A DNA stretch of 64,000 nucleotides from Bacillus sp. AFS006103 (GTDB lineage: Bacteria > Bacillota > Bacilli > Bacillales > Cytobacillaceae). The notes beneath the pieces are model-generated. The model saw only the letters and a program-made list of their open reading frames with translations. It made no database searches and had not been told where the DNA came from. Positions 42,553 through 56,467 of the stretch are shown here, in pieces (the stretch's first letter is position 1; each line of letters starts with the position of its first letter). The stretch lies in contig NTXX01000004.1 of the NCBI GenBank assembly GCA_002559145.1, forward strand, positions 107,067-171,066. Direction: 5' to 3'. A program made the position numbers and the translations under genes.

Positions 42553-44982
42553 TTATTTATTTTTCCGCTTTGTACTTTTGTTTTTAGGAACGTTATCATA
42601 AAATTTACGTTTCTTCTTCGCTTTATTTCCTTGACCGCTGCCGCCTTCAGACTTGGCATTGGAACCTCCGCCTTGGCCTTGACTACGACCACTGCCTCCA
42701 CCTTGACCTCGGCCACCACTGCCGCCTTGACCTTGACCGCGACCACCGCCGCCGCCTTGCTGTTTATTCCTGCGCGGCTTCTTGGTATCACTGCCTGTAC
42801 TGAAAACTCTTGGCGTTTCCGACCGTTCGCGACGAGGAGTACCCTTCATGCCGACAATTTCAAAATCAATCGCACGCTCATCCTTATTGACTTTTACAAC
42901 ACGAATGGTAATTTCATCGCCAATTCGGAACACATTCCCTGTTCGCTCACCAATCATCGCCAGTTGGCGCTCATCATAGCGGTAATAATCATCGGTCATA
43001 TAGCTGACATGGACAAGGCCCTCAATTGTATTCGGCAGCTCCACAAACATACCGAAATTCGTCACAGAGCTTATAATGCCGTCGTACTCAACGCCAATCT
43101 TATCTTCCATAAATTCAGCTTTCTTCAAATCATCTGTTTCCCGCTCAGCATCAACAGAGCGGCGCTCCATTTTTGAAGAATGATCAGCAATCTCAGGTAA
43201 GCGCACATTCCATTTTTCCTGGGTGGTTGAATCAAGCTTTCCTTCGATTAAGTATGTCCGGATTAAGCGATGCACAATGGTATCCGGATAACGGCGAATC
43301 GGTGAGGTGAAATGGGTATAGAACTCGGTTGATAAACCAAAATGTCCGAGACTTTCTGGATCATATTTGGCCTGCTGCATTGAGCGAAGCATCACCTTTG
43401 AGACCACCATTTCCTCAGGTTTACCTTGCACTTCTTCAATAATCTCTTGAAGGGCTTTAGGATGGACATCATTTGCAGTCCCTTTTACGATGTAGCCAAA
43501 GTTGGTGATAAACTCGAAAAATCTGCGCAGTTTATCTTCCTTTGGATCCTCGTGGATACGGTAAATAAAGGGAACCTCCATCCAATGGAAATGCTCTGCC
43601 ACTGTTTCATTTGCGGCCAACATAAACTCTTCAATTAGCTTTTCTGCTACCGAGCGCTCCCGAAGAACCACATCAGTGGGCTTTCCTTCCTCATCGACCA
43701 GAATCTTTGATTCTTTAAAATCGAAGTCAATCGCGCCCCGCTTCATCCGTTTGTTCCGTAAGATAGCGGCTAACTCCTCCATCATTTCAAACATTGGCAC
43801 GAGCGGTTCGTAACGCGTGCGCGTTGCTTCATCATGTTCAGCCAGAATCAGATTCACATCTGAATAGGTCATTCGCTCTGTTGTTTTAATCACAGATTGA
43901 AAAATCTCATGCGAAACAACTGCGCCCTCCGAGTTAATTTCCATTTCGCAAGATAACACCAGACGGTCTACTTTCGGATTTAAGGAACAGATTCCATTCG
44001 ATAAACGGTGTGGAATCATCGGGATCACCCGGTCGACTAAATACACACTCGTCGCCCGTTCCTCTGCTTCGAGGTCAATCGGCGTACCTTCTTTTACATA
44101 ATAGCTAACATCAGCAATATGGACGCCCAGCCTATAGTTGCCATTCGCAAGCTTGGTCACCGTTACCGCATCATCCAGGTCTTTCGCATCGGCACCGTCA
44201 ATCGTGACTATCGTTTCATTCCTAAGGTCACGTCGGTTGGCTAATTCACTTTCATCGATGGTGTCAGGCACCTCGTTTGCTTGTTTTAACACCTCGTCAG
44301 GAAAGGCCATCGGTAAACCGTGTTTATGTATGACGGAAAGAATGTCCACGCCTGGGTCGTTTTTGTGCCCGAGAATGGTAATGACTTCGCCCTCAGCACT
44401 TTTGCGGCCTTCTGGATAGGTTACAAGCTTCACAACCACTTTATGTCCCTCGACTGCCCCTTTAGACGCTGCCTTTGGAATGAAAATATCACTCGCAAAT
44501 TTTTTATCATCTGGAATGACAAAGCCAAAGCTTTTGCTTTCCACATACGTTCCAACAATTTGCTGGACACCACGTTCTATAATACGGATAATACTGCCTT
44601 CCCTGCGCTGCCCCGCGCTTTCAGAAGAAACACGCGCTAAAACGATATCCCCATGCATCGCCGTATTGGTTTCATTAGGCGGAATAAAGATATCATCCAT
44701 TCCTGGCTCATCCGGTGCGACAAAGGCAAATCCTTTTGCATGACCGATAAGCTTACCGCGAATTAAGTTCATTTTCTCCGGCAGTCCATAACGGTTACTG
44801 CGCGTTCTGACAACTAACCCTTTCTCCTCCATTTGGACGAGTGCTTTCACAAACTCTTTAAAATCGCTTGAATCTTGGATGCCAAAGGCTGTCTCAAGTT
44901 CCTGTACGGTTAATGGCTTGTAAGCCTCATCCTTCATATATTGTAGTACCCTATCAATATGCATTTGTATATTATCTTCCAA
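42553..44982 (-). CDS. rnr: Ribonuclease R
   Basis: 3'-to-5' exoribonuclease of the RNB family, 809 residues. N-terminal winged-helix and cold-shock domains (to about 220), catalytic RNB domain with [14 protein letters not shown] near residue 265 and the [28 protein letters not shown] block, then an S1 domain (about 630-715). The last 70 residues are an unusual low-complexity tail of Gly, Gln, Arg and Ser followed by a Lys-rich end. The start is TTG at 44982, seven bases from AAAGGAGG. RNase R degrades tagged, non-stop mRNA with SmpB-tmRNA, whose genes follow. Confidence 0.96.
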   Translation of the reverse strand: MEDNIQMHIDRVLQYMKDEAYKPLTVQELETAFGIQDSSDFKEFVKALVQMEEKGLVVRTRSNRYGLPEKMNLIRGKLIGHAKGFAFVAPDEPGMDDIFIPPNETNTAMHGDIVLARVSSESAGQRREGSIIRIIERGVQQIVGTYVESKSFGFVIPDDKKFASDIFIPKAASKGAVEGHKVVVKLVTYPEGRKSAEGEVITILGHKNDPGVDILSVIHKHGLPMAFPDEVLKQANEVPDTIDESELANRRDLRNETIVTIDGADAKDLDDAVTVTKLANGNYRLGVHIADVSYYVKEGTPIDLEAEERATSVYLVDRVIPMIPHRLSNGICSLNPKVDRLVLSCEMEINSEGAVVSHEIFQSVIKTTERMTYSDVNLILAEHDEATRTRYEPLVPMFEMMEELAAILRNKRMKRGAIDFDFKESKILVDEEGKPTDVVLRERSVAEKLIEEFMLAANETVAEHFHWMEVPFIYRIHEDPKEDKLRRFFEFITNFGYIVKGTANDVHPKALQEIIEEVQGKPEEMVVSKVMLRSMQQAKYDPESLGHFGLSTEFYTHFTSPIRRYPDTIVHRLIRTYLIEGKLDSTTQEKWNVRLPEIADHSSKMERRSVDAERETDDLKKAEFMEDKIGVEYDGIISSVTNFGMFVELPNTIEGLVHVSYMTDDYYRYDERQLAMIGERTGNVFRIGDEITIRVVKVNKDERAIDFEIVGMKGTPRRERSETPRVFSTGSDTKKPRRNKQQGGGGGRGQGQGGSGGRGQGGGSGRSQGQGGGSNAKSEGGSGQGNKAKKKRKFYDNVPKNKSTKRKNK
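44260..44272 (+). repeat. Interspersed 13-mer, copy 3
   Basis: GGTGTCAGGCACC, exact, inside rnr; on the coding strand it encodes Val-Pro-Asp-Thr, as copy 2 does in another gene. Confidence 0.6.
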
Positions 44983-45009
44983 ATCTAATCCTCCTTTATA
45001 GGTGCTTTG

Positions 45010-45756
45010 TTAATCGTGCCAGTCGAGTTTTTCTAAAAATGCATAGACATCCTCATGCAATTGTTCCCGTTCTTTATCGAGCGTGATCACATGACCAGAC
45101 TCCTCATACCATTTTAATTCCTTGTCAACTGATTCGATTTCGTTGTATATAATGTTCGCACTTTCTGTGTTTATCATGTTGTCATGACGTGCCTGAACGA
45201 CAAACGTAGGCGCATAGATCATATCCACATTTTCACGCACATCGGCGATTAATGCCTGTAGTGCTCTTAATGTTTTCATCGGTGTTTTCTTAAACTCATT
45301 CATTTCCAATTCGATTTGCTCGTCTGTTTTTCCTTCACGTTTTTTAAATTCACGAGCATATTCGAGAATTCCTTCATACATGACCTCTTCACTTTTTATA
45401 TGCATCGGTGCGCACATTGGTACAATCGCTTTTATAGGTACAGTGTATCCCAATTTCAAAGAAAATACGCCGCCAAGCGACAATCCCGCCACTGCAATTT
45501 CTGCGTGGCCTTTATTTTTTAAAAAATCATAGCCCTTTAAGACATCCTGCCACCAATCCTCAGGACCTGTATGAACAAGCTCCTCCGGTGGAACGCCATG
45601 CCCTTTGTAATGCGGAGCATGACAGGTGTAGCCTTTTTTTTCTAAAAAACGCCCTAACATGCGAACATCAGCTGAATTTCCAGTAAAGCCATGTAAGAGG
45701 AGAACCGCTCGTTTTCCTCCTTTAAAGGTAAATGGCTTCGGTGTAGCAACTTTCAT
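45010..45756 (-). CDS. est: Carboxylesterase (YvaK/Est30 type)
   Basis: Alpha/beta-hydrolase of 248 residues close to B. subtilis YvaK and Geobacillus Est30. The nucleophile elbow GLSLGG is near residue 93, the oxyanion motif LLHGFTG near 22, the Asp in [10 protein letters not shown] near 192 and the His in ESGHVITLD near 222. It hydrolyses short and medium acyl esters in the cytosol. Position between secG and rnr is conserved in Bacillus. Confidence 0.92.
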   Translation of the reverse strand: MKVATPKPFTFKGGKRAVLLLHGFTGNSADVRMLGRFLEKKGYTCHAPHYKGHGVPPEELVHTGPEDWWQDVLKGYDFLKNKGHAEIAVAGLSLGGVFSLKLGYTVPIKAIVPMCAPMHIKSEEVMYEGILEYAREFKKREGKTDEQIELEMNEFKKTPMKTLRALQALIADVRENVDMIYAPTFVVQARHDNMINTESANIIYNEIESVDKELKWYEESGHVITLDKEREQLHEDVYAFLEKLDWHD

Positions 45757-45887
45757 GATAAAAACTCCCTTAATTTCAAGTCATTAGTTTAGTTTTAGCA
45801 AAGCAAGCATGAACATTCCAGAAAAAAGCTTAAGTAGTCGGTAATTATTTAAATTAATAGCTATGTTCATTTGATTTTGGCACACTA

Positions 45888-45978
45888 TAGATTGGAGCGG
45901 AAGGCGTGGAGACTCCTGCGGGAGGACGGGGCTCCCCGGTCCTCCCGCGGAAAGCAAAGCGCCTGGAGCGGAAATCTA
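45888..45978. repeat. Palindromic GC-rich Bacillus-type dispersed repeat
   Basis: A 91-bp element ending in TAGATT/AATCTA with GGAGCGGAAGGCG near one end and GCGCCTGGAGCGG near the other. The centre is self-complementary (GACTCCTGCGGGAGGAC... against ...GTCCTCCCGCGG). It is much more GC-rich than its surroundings and looks like a member of the family of GGAGCGGAA...GCGGAA repeats seen many times in Bacillaceae genomes (from memory). Confidence 0.7.
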
Positions 45979-46003
45979 CAGCCTTGCTTAAAAAGCTTAA
46001 CAA

Positions 46004-46030
46004 ACAAAAAACCTGGCGCTCAGGCCAGGT
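46004..46030 (-). terminator. Terminator of secG
   Basis: ACCTGGC-GCTCAG-GCCAGGT, 7-bp stem; on the minus strand followed by TTTTTGTTTG. Confidence 0.88.
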
Positions 46031-46042
46031 TGAGTTTACATA

Positions 46043-46276
46043 TTAGATTTTAAAGTACGTTACAGCAATTGAAAGCAGAATAAATAATACTGCTAATACA
46101 ATCGTAATACGATGCAGAATCAAGTCAAGTCCTCGCGCTTTTTGCTTACCAAATAGTGATTCAGCACCACCTGAAATCGCACCAGATAATCCAGCGCTTT
46201 TACCTGATTGAAGAATAACAACACCAATAAGTCCGATACTTACGATTACTAATAAGATTACAACTAATGTATGCAT
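46043..46276 (-). CDS. secG: Preprotein translocase subunit SecG
   Basis: Small membrane subunit of the Sec translocon, 77 residues: two membrane helices (about 2-24 and 53-75) joined by the conserved loop [28 protein letters not shown]. The start at ATG 46276 is eight bases from AGGAGG; the ATG at 46285 lies within that site. Confidence 0.96.
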   Translation of the reverse strand: MHTLVVILLVIVSIGLIGVVILQSGKSAGLSGAISGGAESLFGKQKARGLDLILHRITIVLAVLFILLSIAVTYFKI

Positions 46277-46451
46277 AAAGGCCACCTCCTGTTAGTCGTA
46301 CAGTTCACAATATCTCTAATCTACCATAATATTTCCCATTTAACAATAGCAGAAATTTTGTCTGAATTAGGAGAATTACCCGTCTCAATCTAAAAAATAG
46401 AACAATCGATAATAAGAAAAATTTGGATTACAACATCTTCTAGAAAATAAA

Positions 46452-46493
46452 AAAAGGATGAAGCAGACAATAAATACAAATTTCGTCTGCTTC
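46452..46493 (-). terminator. Terminator of the subtilase gene
   Basis: GAAGCAGAC and GTCTGCTTC arms, followed on the minus strand by ATCC and seven T. Confidence 0.82.
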
Positions 46494-46575
46494 ACTCCAA
46501 ATAAAATTGTTCAATTAGGTTTTTCATGGATTCTCAAATTTCGAAAAAATATTTAATTCAAAAAAATTAGCTGTT

Positions 46576-48750
46576 CTATTTAACCGTTATAGAGTCGACA
46601 TTAATTTTTGTTGCTGTTTTTTTAGCCCCTGTATGAGCCTTACCAGTCCATTCAATTTTGAGAACATGTCTGCCTGCAGTTAATCCCGTTTTACTAAATA
46701 CGAGTGCTTTATATATTGAAGTGGTAGAGAATAAATCTATATTGTATGCCACTCCATCTAATGTTACCCTTCCTAGCCCATGTGAACTATCTTTTAATGC
46801 ATTATAAGAGATTCCCGTTCCATTAAATACAAGTTGCACACTTGCCCCTGATTCATTTACCACTTTATAAGATCCACCTGATGCATTGGTGGTCGCAACT
46901 TTAACCCAATTCCCTGCGAAATTTAAAGAAGAATTAATGTCTTCGTAAATACCTGCAGTTACCCCATACTTTACAGAGGCTGTATAGCTACCCGATCCAC
47001 TATAAGCATATACATCTAAATAATAGGTTCCATCAGATGGAGCAAAGAAGCTAAAGGATTCGCTGGAAGTACCTGCTTTTTCTGAATAGGCAAGAATACC
47101 AGCACTGGAACTTACTGTCTTTGCGCTTTTGTCGTAAAGATATATATCAAAATCTGTGCCTAGAGCACCTGTTAACGAAACTGTAATCTTTTCACCTTTT
47201 AGAAGATTTATCGAATACACGTCATCTTTATCAGTAGATGTATTTAAGGTAGAACTTACACTAGTTCCTTTTAATGGAACACCAGGAATTTCCCCATCTA
47301 TATCAATTGATACTGCTGCTCCGGCATTAATTAAACCTCCTGTAACAGTCTTTCCTGTTAAAGATGATAATTTAGTTACTGTTTTCATAATCGTATCTTT
47401 TATTTGTAAAGGCGTTAGCGTAGGTGAGGCTGCAGTTACGAGTGCAGCTGTACCTGTGACATGCGGTGTTGCCATTGATGTGCCATCAAAATATGCATAA
47501 TTATTTAGCGGCAATGTACTTAATATCGATTGTCCAGGTGCGGCCACGTCTACACTTGTTGCTCCATAATTAGAAAAAGAGGCTAGATTACCAGTATTCG
47601 TAATAGCTGCTACTGAAAGGATATTGGTAATATTATAGGCAGCCGGGTACATCGGATAGGTATCTGTATTTACACCATCATTTCCTGCCGCAGCAACAAA
47701 AAGGGAATTTGAGTTTTTAATGGTATCAGATAACGCTTGGCTGTATGCTCCGCCCCCCCAAGAGTTATTCGTTATTTTAACTCCTTTTGACTTTGCGTAG
47801 TTGATAGCTAGGATCGCATCTCCAAGATTCCCACCGCCAGGACCTATAAATTTTAACGGCATAATTTTGACATTCGGAGCAACTCCTATTACACCGGTGG
47901 TATTGGCTTTAGCTGCAATGGTGCCCGAAACGTGTGTACCGTGATCATCTTCGCCCGGGGCATAAAATACATCATTGTTATTATCAAAAAAATTCCAACC
48001 ATTTACATCATCTACATATCCATTTTTATCATTATCAATTCCATCATTAGCTATTTCACCTGGGTTTTTCCAGATATTATCCTTTAAATCAGTATGATCA
48101 ATATCAGTACCTGTGTCGATAACAGCAATGACAGTTGAGGAACTTCCTTTTGTTTTCAACCATGCCGTTTCGGCCTTAATATCTATTCCAGATTTCCCTG
48201 GTACCCCTTCTATAGACTGTCCGGTATTTTTCATTCCCCAAAGTTGCCCATATAAAGGATCAGATACAGCAGCAGGGTGATAAATATAGTTTGGTTCTGC
48301 ATATTCAACTTCTCCTGAATTTTTCAATGATTTTACAATATTATCCATTGAAGTTGCCGTGCTATCAAAATTCAGTAATTGAATTCCTAAAGATCTATCA
48401 AGATTCTTGGAAACCCTTAAGCCTTTTCCCATCGCAACAACACCTAAGGATCCAAGTGATTTTCCTTGTTTAAATCTAACAATAACTTCTCCTTTCTTGT
48501 AGCCTCGTCTTACATCCGCTGGAGTAATCCCCCTTGGTTTTGCTGAATCATTTTTAAAGAAATTATATTGCTTTTTTACTGGTTGATTTTCTTGAATCTG
48601 CATGATGGAGTTTTTTGCTGACTGTGAAGCCTTTTTAAAATTTGATTGGACTGAAGATGGTTCATGTGGTGTAGCTGCATAAGCCGTAGTAACAGAAAAC
48701 AATAAACCTAATCCAGCAACTGTACTTATTATTCTACTATTTTTCCTCAT
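46576..48750 (-). CDS. Secreted subtilisin-family serine protease
   Basis: An S8 protease of 724 residues. Signal peptide (about 1-26); propeptide with a GEVIVRFKQG start; catalytic Asp in VIDTGTDIDHTDL (near 212), His in DDHGTHVSGT (near 270), oxyanion Asn in AAAGNDG, Ser in FDGTSMATPH (near 425). A pre-peptidase C-terminal domain follows (about 500-600, with DFDIYLYD and GTYYLDVYAYSG), then an extra beta domain of about 120 residues that looks like a sugar- or wall-binding module. ATG 48750 follows GAGGAGG. It sits alone between secG and eno and is likely an addition to an otherwise conserved region. Confidence 0.92.
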   Translation of the reverse strand: MRKNSRIISTVAGLGLLFSVTTAYAATPHEPSSVQSNFKKASQSAKNSIMQIQENQPVKKQYNFFKNDSAKPRGITPADVRRGYKKGEVIVRFKQGKSLGSLGVVAMGKGLRVSKNLDRSLGIQLLNFDSTATSMDNIVKSLKNSGEVEYAEPNYIYHPAAVSDPLYGQLWGMKNTGQSIEGVPGKSGIDIKAETAWLKTKGSSSTVIAVIDTGTDIDHTDLKDNIWKNPGEIANDGIDNDKNGYVDDVNGWNFFDNNNDVFYAPGEDDHGTHVSGTIAAKANTTGVIGVAPNVKIMPLKFIGPGGGNLGDAILAINYAKSKGVKITNNSWGGGAYSQALSDTIKNSNSLFVAAAGNDGVNTDTYPMYPAAYNITNILSVAAITNTGNLASFSNYGATSVDVAAPGQSILSTLPLNNYAYFDGTSMATPHVTGTAALVTAASPTLTPLQIKDTIMKTVTKLSSLTGKTVTGGLINAGAAVSIDIDGEIPGVPLKGTSVSSTLNTSTDKDDVYSINLLKGEKITVSLTGALGTDFDIYLYDKSAKTVSSSAGILAYSEKAGTSSESFSFFAPSDGTYYLDVYAYSGSGSYTASVKYGVTAGIYEDINSSLNFAGNWVKVATTNASGGSYKVVNESGASVQLVFNGTGISYNALKDSSHGLGRVTLDGVAYNIDLFSTTSIYKALVFSKTGLTAGRHVLKIEWTGKAHTGAKKTATKINVDSITVK

Positions 48751-48932
48751 TTTCTCCTCCTCAACCTTGTTTAAAAAAGTAAAATATGTAGATTCTATAA
48801 ACACTTCCTAAAGATTATTTTACAAGTTTTAGTGGTCAATTAATTACATTATCGTTCGTCATTTTACTACATTTTCATACACTTTAACGAACATTATGGT
48901 GAAAAAATGGAGCAAACTTTAGTGCACATCAT

Positions 48933-48967
48933 AAAAAGGCACTCATTTGAAAAATGAGTGCCTTTTT
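48933..48967 (-). terminator. Terminator of the glycolytic operon
   Basis: AAAAAGGCACTCATTT and AAATGAGTGCCTTTTT, a 16-bp perfect stem 14 bp past the eno stop. Confidence 0.95.
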
Positions 48968-48981
48968 ATTTATATGCAAAA

Positions 48982-52607
<3,626 letters not shown>

Positions 52608-52638
52608 CTACACGTCCTTCCATGATTAACTAAAACTA

Positions 52639-53823
52639 TTATTTATCGTTCAAGGCCACTACACCTGGCAATGCTTTGCCTTCCATGAATTCAAGGGAAG
52701 CGCCGCCTCCTGTGGAGATGTGGCTCATTTTTTCTGCAAGGTTGAACTTTTCAACTGCCGCTGCTGAGTCTCCGCCGCCAATGACTGAGTATGTACCTTC
52801 TGCTTCGGCAAGTGCTTCCGCAACTGCTTTTGTACCGTTAGCAAATTTATCGATTTCAAATACGCCCATTGGTCCATTCCAAATCACTAGTTTTGATTTT
52901 TGAATGACATCGCGGTAGATTTCGGCTGTTTTCGGTCCGATATCAAGTGCTTCCCAGTCGGCTGGGATTTCCTCAATCGCTACGACTTTAGAATTTGCAT
53001 CTGCTGAGAAATCATCCGCAACGACCGCATCGACAGGCATGTAGAAATTAACACCTTTTGCCTTCGCTTTTTCAATAAACGATTTTGCCAAATCAATTTT
53101 GTCAGCTTCCAGCAACGATTTACCGACTTCATGGCCTTGTGCTTTCACAAAGGTATAAGCAAGTCCGCCGCCAATAATTAAGTTATCGACTAATTCCAAT
53201 AGGTTTTCAATAACACCAATCTTGTCCTTAACCTTTGCTCCGCCGATAATCGCTGTAAACGGACGTTCTGGATTGGAAAGTGCTTTACCTAGGACATCTA
53301 GTTCTTTTTCCATCAGCAGACCTGAAACCGCTGGCAGAATATGTGCAATTCCTTCAGTTGAAGCATGGGCACGGTGTGCGGCACCAAAGGCATCATTTAC
53401 ATATACATCTGCTAGTTCAGCAAAAGATTTTGCCAATTCCGGGTCATTCTTTTCTTCACCGGGATAGAAGCGTACATTTTCAAGCAGTAGGACATCGCCT
53501 TCTGTCATCGTTCCAATCAACGCTTTGACAGAATCTCCATGAGCCTCATCTGCCTTCTTCACGTCTTTACCAAGTAGTTCAGATAGTCTGACACCAACTG
53601 GAGTTAAGCGCATTTCTTCGACTACTTTTCCTTTTGGACGGCCGAAGTGGCTTGCTAGAATGACTTTAGCGCCTTGATCGACTAGATATTGAATGGTTGG
53701 AATTGCGGCACGAATCCGCGTTTCATCGGTAATTTTCCCATCCTGCATTGGAACGTTAAAATCCACTCGACAAAATACGCGTTTACCTTTTACATCGACA
53801 TCTTTGAGAGTTTTCTTATTCAT
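52639..53823 (-). CDS. pgk: Phosphoglycerate kinase
   Basis: ATP-forming kinase of 394 residues. N-terminal RVDFNVPM substrate motif, [18 protein letters not shown], the GGAKVKDKI block and the nucleotide-binding [11 protein letters not shown] stretch. The start is ATG 53823 with GGAGGTCC upstream; the longer open frame has no such site. Between gapA and pgk lies a GC-rich hairpin (53879-53915), which may lower readthrough or fix the 3' end of gapA mRNA. Confidence 0.97.
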   Translation of the reverse strand: MNKKTLKDVDVKGKRVFCRVDFNVPMQDGKITDETRIRAAIPTIQYLVDQGAKVILASHFGRPKGKVVEEMRLTPVGVRLSELLGKDVKKADEAHGDSVKALIGTMTEGDVLLLENVRFYPGEEKNDPELAKSFAELADVYVNDAFGAAHRAHASTEGIAHILPAVSGLLMEKELDVLGKALSNPERPFTAIIGGAKVKDKIGVIENLLELVDNLIIGGGLAYTFVKAQGHEVGKSLLEADKIDLAKSFIEKAKAKGVNFYMPVDAVVADDFSADANSKVVAIEEIPADWEALDIGPKTAEIYRDVIQKSKLVIWNGPMGVFEIDKFANGTKAVAEALAEAEGTYSVIGGGDSAAAVEKFNLAEKMSHISTGGGASLEFMEGKALPGVVALNDK

Positions 53824-53878
53824 AAAGGACCTCCATAAAGTGTTTGCTTTTTTAGAAAAATCATCATCTAAAATTAGA

Positions 53879-53915
53879 AAAAGGGGAGGGGGGCATATAC
53901 TCCCCGCTCCCCTTT
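53879..53915 (-). terminator. Intercistronic hairpin between gapA and pgk
   Basis: AAGGGGAGCGGGG pairs with CCCCCCTCCCCTT (one mismatch) and is followed on the minus strand by TTTC. Strong stem, short T-run: a partial terminator or stabilising hairpin. Confidence 0.65.
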
Positions 53916-53978
53916 GGAAAACCTTTGTATTTATCAACTTCTTATGATTGGAAACCAATCATCGTCCGTTCCGCTATT

Positions 53979-55001
<1,023 letters not shown>

Positions 55002-55039
55002 TTAAATTGGGTAAGGATGTTTTTTATTTTAAAAAGGAT

Positions 55040-56062
55040 TTACCCTTTTAATAAACTTCTTGCTGCGCCTTCATCTGTGATTAAAATGGTCGATGCTGGT
55101 GCTTGTTTTAAATAGGCCTTAATAGCCTTTGCCTTGGAGTTTCCACCCGCGACGGCGATGACATTCGGAATGCCAACCAGATTTTCTAACTGCAGGCCAA
55201 TCGTTAAAACCTTATGAACAATTTCGCCTTGTTCGTTAAAATAGTAGCCAAAAGCTTCACCCACAGCTTTACTGCTTTCAAGCATATTTAGAATCTCGGG
55301 GTTGGATTTTCGCCGTTCAGCCATTGTGATAGCATCTCCAATTCCATGGAGAACCATGCTAGCTGATTTAATAAGTTTTAGAACTTCATGAATGTCGGGC
55401 TCTTTGATAAGCGATTCATAGATATCGGTACTGACTTGATCAGGTACATAAAACACTCGATGCTTGGAATGGGTGTTTCTAGACATAATTGAGCAAATCG
55501 TATTCGCCTGATTTTGAACGTCCTCACCTACTCCGCCTCTGGCCGGGACAAACAATAAATCCTTTTGAGTAAGCTCTGGTGAAAGTCTTTCTGCGACAGC
55601 AGCCATTGTTGAACCGCCGGTTACAGCAATGATATTTTTTCCGCTGAGAAGCTTTTTCATGCACACTGCACTTGCTTTGCCAAGTTCACCTTTGACCATC
55701 AGCGATTCATCACTATCGCCGGGAACAATGATAACCTTTTTAATGCCTAGCTTGTGCTTCAGTTCCAACTCCATTACATCAATACCCTTTAATTCACGCA
55801 TAAAACCTTCCAAGTCTTCTAGCAAATTTTTCCCTTCAGTCGTTAAACTCATTCCCACATTGTTTGTGTAAATTAAATTTTGCTCCTTTAGGAAATCAAC
55901 CTCGCCGCGAAGGACTCTTTCGGTATACCCCAGACTTACTGCTAAACTCCGTCTTCCTACTGGCTGCATAAAACCTATATATCTTAGGATAGAATATCTT
56001 TTCTGTAGGACCTGTAGGAGGTCGGGTAATAATCTTTTTTGGATATCGATTAATGACTGCAT
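55040..56062 (-). CDS. cggR: Central glycolytic genes regulator
   Basis: SorC/DeoR-family repressor of the glycolytic operon, 340 residues. An N-terminal winged helix (PVGRRSLAVSLGYTERVLRGEVDFLKEQNL) precedes a sugar-phosphate-binding domain (from about 95) with GGSTMAAVAERLS, PARGGVGED and GDA-type loops. Fructose-1,6-bisphosphate releases it from DNA. I use the ATG at 56062, ten bases from AAAGGAG; the ATG at 56071 is only one base from it. The operator lies directly upstream. Confidence 0.95.
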   Translation of the reverse strand: MQSLIDIQKRLLPDLLQVLQKRYSILRYIGFMQPVGRRSLAVSLGYTERVLRGEVDFLKEQNLIYTNNVGMSLTTEGKNLLEDLEGFMRELKGIDVMELELKHKLGIKKVIIVPGDSDESLMVKGELGKASAVCMKKLLSGKNIIAVTGGSTMAAVAERLSPELTQKDLLFVPARGGVGEDVQNQANTICSIMSRNTHSKHRVFYVPDQVSTDIYESLIKEPDIHEVLKLIKSASMVLHGIGDAITMAERRKSNPEILNMLESSKAVGEAFGYYFNEQGEIVHKVLTIGLQLENLVGIPNVIAVAGGNSKAKAIKAYLKQAPASTILITDEGAARSLLKG

Positions 56063-56093
56063 GAATCTCATGCTCCTTTATTATATGTAGTTG

Positions 56094-56129
56094 GCCCTAA
56101 AACGTCCACCATAGACATATAATGTCCCA
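56094..56129 (-). promoter_or_regulatory. CggR operator
   Basis: On the minus strand TGGGAC-N6-TGTC-N4-GTGGAC-N6-GGGC follows the spacing of the B. subtilis operator (CGGGAC-N6-TGTC-N4-CGGGAC-N6-TGTC). The first half is nearly perfect, the second weaker. It lies about 35-65 bp before cggR. Confidence 0.75.
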
Positions 56130-56136
56130 CTACATC

Positions 56137-56180
56137 TAAAAAAAATCACCCCTGCTACGTTTTTCATTGTAACAGGTGTG
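56137..56180 (-). terminator. Terminator of rpoN-glutaredoxin unit
   Basis: CACACCTGTTAC and GTAGCAGGGGTG arms (12 positions, one mismatch, one G-U) followed by ATTTTTTTT on the minus strand. It separates these genes from the glycolytic operon. Confidence 0.8.
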
Positions 56181-56190
56181 AAAATCTATT

Positions 56191-56454
56191 TCAACTGTTA
56201 AGATTGGCTTTTTTTTCTTGCAAACGGTTACCTATGTCAAATTTGTTAATGACACCAAAACCAGCTTCTACTCCATCAATATATACAACTGGAATCATCA
56301 ACCCGTATTGTTCGGTTAAATCATCACTGGATTCAATATCAATTTCTTCTAAAGTGAAGTCCCAGTCTCTATTTAGTTCAAGAAGCGTGTCCTTTGCTTT
56401 GTCACATAGTGGGCAGCTTTTTCTTGTATATAATGTGATTGTCGTTTGCTCCAT
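56191..56454 (-). CDS. Glutaredoxin-like thiol protein
   Basis: A small thioredoxin-fold protein of 87 residues (glutaredoxin-like, DUF836 type). The redox motif CPLC is near residue 13 (YTRKSCPLCDKAKDTL) and the cis-Pro in MIPVVYIDG is present. Start ATG 56454, eight bases after AAAGGA. It follows rpoN with a 13-bp gap and is probably cotranscribed. Its partner is unknown. Confidence 0.85.
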   Translation of the reverse strand: MEQTTITLYTRKSCPLCDKAKDTLLELNRDWDFTLEEIDIESSDDLTEQYGLMIPVVYIDGVEAGFGVINKFDIGNRLQEKKANLNS

Positions 56455-56467
56455 CGTTTTTGTCCTT

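Noticed and set aside
45871-46053. Plus-strand ORF over the GC-rich repeat
   Set aside because: Lies within the dispersed palindromic element and its terminator; no start signals.
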